From an uncultured Blautia sp. (GTDB lineage Bacteria > Bacillota > Clostridia > Lachnospirales > Lachnospiraceae), in NCBI GenBank assembly GCA_946557785.1, contig CAMNTH010000003.1:62001-126000 (forward strand): a DNA stretch of 64,000 nucleotides, written 5' to 3'. Shown here in pieces: positions 61,599 through 64,000 of the stretch. How positions within the stretch are numbered: the stretch's first letter is position 1; the number at the start of each line of letters is the position of its first letter. Made by a program: the position numbers and the translations under genes. The notes beneath the pieces were generated by a model. The model had not been told where the DNA came from. It saw nothing but the letters and a program-made list of their open reading frames with translations, and ran no database searches.

Positions 61599-61634
61599 GA
61601 TTTTTCCTCCCTAGGATATAGTTTTATTTTGCAA

Positions 61635-61658
61635 CTGCCTTTCTGCACAGGAAGGCAG
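61635..61658 (-). other. stem-loop between permease and binding-protein genes
   Basis: Arms CTGCCTT and AAGGCAG with a 10-base loop lie in the 88-base gap upstream of the binding-protein gene. Likely a processing or stability element that lets the binding protein be made in excess. Confidence 0.5.
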
Positions 61659-61686
61659 CTAACAACATGGAAATAAGTGAAGCATT

Positions 61687-62691
61687 TTATTTCTTTACCT
61701 TCATTGCTTTCTTCACCTGGCCTATGATGTTCGGCAGGGCAACTGCCCCGATCAGCAAAAGCCCCAGGATCAGAAGGATTACCTGAGCATGCACGTTTCT
61801 CTGACCAAGACCTACACGCAGACACACAATGATAAATGCAGAAATCACACCGCCTGCTAAGTTTCCTTTTCCACCAGTGGATGAAATACCGCCGAATACA
61901 GCCATGGCAATAGCATCCATTTCGAAACCGTTACCTGTCGTGGTATTAGCACCGTAAGAAGTAGATACGATAAACAAAGCACAAAGTCCGGAAATCGTTC
62001 CCATTACCGTGTAAATAATGAAGCGAATCTTCTGCACATGAATTCCTGAATAATACGCAGTAAGACGGTTGGTACCAATTGCATAAACCCGGCGTCCAAA
62101 GGTACTCTTTCCCAAGATCACTGCAAAGATCACTGCCATGATCACTACCAGGAATAAAATATATGGCACGCTTCCTACTTTGCCTGCAAGAAGACGGAAG
62201 CCGTCGGTATTGCTTGCGGAAATACTTCCTCCGCTTCCCAGGATGATTTCTGCAATACCACGGAAGATGATCTGGGTTGCAAGAGTGACGATCATTGGGG
62301 GAAGCTCCTGAAATCTTGTTAAAATAAAGCCATTTACACTCCCGCAGAGAGTTCCCACAACCAATGCGGTAATTACTACTAAAACAAACGGGGCGCCTGT
62401 GTTGCAGACAATACAGCTCATGGTTGCGCAAAGGCAGACGATCGATCCTACAGAGATATCAATCTCACCTAAGACCAGGATGTATGCCATAGGAAGCATA
62501 AGGAATACTTCCGCCAGGTAAACCGGCATCTGACGCAGCAGACTCTTCAGATTATAAAATTCTGAAAAACATGCGCAGAAAATATTTACCAAGATAAAGA
62601 CGATAACCAGAATGCCTTCCCAGCTGAAAAGCATTTTCTTTATGGGACTTTCCGGCACATTATTAATACTTCTTCCAGATTTTCCGGCCAT
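61687..62691 (-). CDS. sugar ABC transporter permease 2 (RbsC/LsrD/RhaQ type)
   Basis: A 334-residue permease with 8-10 membrane segments. It has the ISVGSIVCL and GNGFEMDAIAMAVFGGISSTGG motifs of CUT2 permeases. It starts 2 bases after the first permease gene ends, so the two form a heterodimer, as in LsrCD and RhaPQ. Confidence 0.93.
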   Translation of the reverse strand: MAGKSGRSINNVPESPIKKMLFSWEGILVIVFILVNIFCACFSEFYNLKSLLRQMPVYLAEVFLMLPMAYILVLGEIDISVGSIVCLCATMSCIVCNTGAPFVLVVITALVVGTLCGSVNGFILTRFQELPPMIVTLATQIIFRGIAEIILGSGGSISASNTDGFRLLAGKVGSVPYILFLVVIMAVIFAVILGKSTFGRRVYAIGTNRLTAYYSGIHVQKIRFIIYTVMGTISGLCALFIVSTSYGANTTTGNGFEMDAIAMAVFGGISSTGGKGNLAGGVISAFIIVCLRVGLGQRNVHAQVILLILGLLLIGAVALPNIIGQVKKAMKVKK

Positions 62692-62693
62692 GA

Positions 62694-63686
62694 TTACATC
62701 TCCCTTCCTTTTAATGCACTTCTGTCAGCAACACGCTGCAGAACAACGTTGGCTACAACAACCACAAGGATCAAAACACCTTTGATGGTATTCTGTGCTA
62801 ACGGGTCAATACCAACCAACGGAAGCGCTTTGGCAATCGTAGCCAGGATCAGGGAACCAAGCAGAGCGCCAAGCACCGTACCTCTTCCGCCGCTCATGCT
62901 GACACCGCCGATTACACAGGCTGCGATAACATCCATTTCACCGCCAAGCTGCATATCCGGCATGGCTGATGCATAAACGGAAACCTGAATGGCGCCCCCA
63001 AGACCGGCAAGGAATCCCATGATCATATATACAAGCAGTTTGATATTCCTCACATTGATACCGGAAACCTCCGCTGCATTTGCATTACTTCCTACTGCAT
63101 AAATCTTACGGCCTGTTCTGGTCCACTTCATAAAAAAGAAGAACACCACATAGCAAAGAATAATCACCCAGATGACACAGCTCAAGCCAAGAATCTTGGT
63201 GGTTGCAAAGTCTTTAAAGCTTCCAAGCGCAGCCGCACTTGCCCACTCTCCGCCATTGGAAACCAGGTATCCCATGGCACGGAATACATACATAAAGCCC
63301 ATGGTTGCAATGATAGGAGGCACATCCGCCCTTGAAATTACAAGTCCTACCAGCAGTCCGCATGCAGTACCGATTGCCAGGGCAATGGCAAAAGCCACCA
63401 CCGTATTGGAAATATATTCATATTTCAAAAGCATACCAATGGACATACCTGAAAGAGCCAGGGTAGACATGATGGAAATATCAATACCACCTACCAGCAT
63501 AACACACAGCATACCAAGAGACATGATCATGGTAACTGCATTATTCTTCAGCATATCCGTAACAGATTTCACTGTAAGAAAAGAGGGGCTGATCACGGAT
63601 ACCACTGCAAACAGCAGGATCAGGATCACTGCCAGCAGTGCCTCACGAGAGCCTGTGATTTTTTTTACGATTGATTTCTTTTCCAT
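62694..63686 (-). CDS. sugar ABC transporter permease 1 (RbsC/LsrC/RhaP type)
   Basis: A 330-residue CUT2 permease with 8-10 membrane segments, the IDISIMSTLALSGM stretch and the GGEMDVIAACVIGGVSMSGGRG motif typical of RbsC. Its ATG shares a base with the stop of the ATPase gene (TAATG), so translation is coupled. Confidence 0.93.
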   Translation of the reverse strand: MEKKSIVKKITGSREALLAVILILLFAVVSVISPSFLTVKSVTDMLKNNAVTMIMSLGMLCVMLVGGIDISIMSTLALSGMSIGMLLKYEYISNTVVAFAIALAIGTACGLLVGLVISRADVPPIIATMGFMYVFRAMGYLVSNGGEWASAAALGSFKDFATTKILGLSCVIWVIILCYVVFFFFMKWTRTGRKIYAVGSNANAAEVSGINVRNIKLLVYMIMGFLAGLGGAIQVSVYASAMPDMQLGGEMDVIAACVIGGVSMSGGRGTVLGALLGSLILATIAKALPLVGIDPLAQNTIKGVLILVVVVANVVLQRVADRSALKGREM

Positions 63687-64000
63687 TATTTAGCGGCCTC
63701 CTTTCCTGCTGCATGTCCTTTTTCCATAGCAAGCTCCAGAATTGCTTCCTGGGTCGCTTCTCCTCTGGACAGTTCACCGGTCTTACGGCCGTTGCACATA
63801 ACAATAATCCGATCGCTCATGCCCAAAATTTCCGGCATCTCAGAAGAGATCAGAATAATCGCATAGCCTTTCAGCGCCAGTTCGCCCATGATAGCATAAA
63901 TTTCTGCTTTTGCACCTACGTCAACACCCTTGGTAGGCTCATCCATGATCACGACTTTCATTTCCTGGCTTAACGCCTTGGCAACAACTACTTTCTGCTG
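63686..64000 (-). CDS. sugar ABC transporter ATPase, C-terminal part (cut by window edge)
   Basis: Only the last 104 codons are in the window. They begin within the second ATPase half: [10 protein letters not shown] (the end of a signature), Walker [16 protein letters not shown] and a switch [10 protein letters not shown]. This matches RbsA/LsrA/RhaT tandem ATPases of about 500 residues, so some 400 residues lie beyond the right edge. It is the first of ATPase-permease-permease-binding protein, the lsrACDB/rhaTPQS order. Confidence 0.9.
   Translation of the reverse strand, partial: QQKVVVAKALSQEMKVVIMDEPTKGVDVGAKAEIYAIMGELALKGYAIILISSEMPEILGMSDRIIVMCNGRKTGELSRGEATQEAILELAMEKGHAAGKEAAK

Noticed and set aside
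1-64000. Prophage, insertion sequence, tRNA or rRNA
   Set aside because: No integrase, transposase, terminal repeats, cloverleaf or rRNA-like stretches were seen on either strand.

Overview
The window looks like chromosomal DNA from a spore-forming, low-to-moderate GC Firmicute of the Lachnospiraceae, most like Blautia and its relatives. This rests on the gene content: a DUF4250 gene, an alpha/beta-type small acid-soluble spore protein, YesMN-type sugar regulation, AddAB, a THF riboswitch on folE, and an acetogen-style corrinoid/methyl-THF methyltransferase. It also rests on strong AGGAGG ribosome binding sites and sigma-A promoters with 17-base spacers. The genus is an inference. I saw no prophage, insertion sequence, CRISPR array, rRNA or tRNA, so this reads as core and metabolic-accessory chromosome, not an island.

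Layout, left to right. Positions 1-5.4 kb (mostly minus strand) hold an FtsX/MacB-type ABC exporter cut by the window edge, deoC and cdd for nucleoside salvage, a spore-protein gene, and a PadR-DUF1700-DUF4097-PspC envelope-stress cassette. Positions 5.4-19.5 kb hold an RsmF-like rRNA methyltransferase, the addBA recombination operon, a small membrane-anchored protein, a methyltransferase-hslO-nadE operon and a secreted lipoprotein. Positions 19.6-31.2 kb hold a carbohydrate ABC importer with a divergent YesM/YesN two-component system, a HelD-type helicase, and a GH31 glycosidase with its AraC regulator.

Positions 31.3-38.6 kb hold a heterodimeric ABC exporter and clpB, which has a CIRCE element and a translationally coupled DUF4250 gene, followed by the remnant of an iron-containing alcohol dehydrogenase gene. 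Positions 38.6-49.2 kb hold an AraC regulator with a GH36 alpha-galactosidase and a YczE-like membrane protein, a CDP-alcohol phosphatidyltransferase/phospholipase D fusion, a siroheme nitrite/sulfite reductase-like protein, an esterase, and a YtrA-type GntR-ABC operon with its operator. Positions 49.4-56.4 kb hold a His-less HPr (Crh-like) protein, an MBL hydrolase-citrate synthase pair, and a folE-HD-folP-folBK operon behind a THF riboswitch with a terminator. They also hold a small alarmone synthetase and a possible small RNA. Positions 56.4-64 kb hold a tripartite methyl-THF/corrinoid/URO-D methyltransferase, an AraC regulator, and an Lsr/Rha-like sugar ABC importer that runs off the right edge.

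Functionally the window combines plant- and host-glycan use (GH31, GH36, two importers, three AraC regulators, one two-component system) with one-carbon and folate metabolism (the fol operon and the corrinoid fusion) and stress functions (ClpB, Hsp33, alarmone synthetase, PspC cassette). The most unusual items are the three-domain methyltransferase, the phosphatidyltransferase-PLD fusion, an HD phosphohydrolase sitting where folate synthesis lacks an assigned enzyme, and two related promoter-leader hairpins in front of otherwise unrelated genes.
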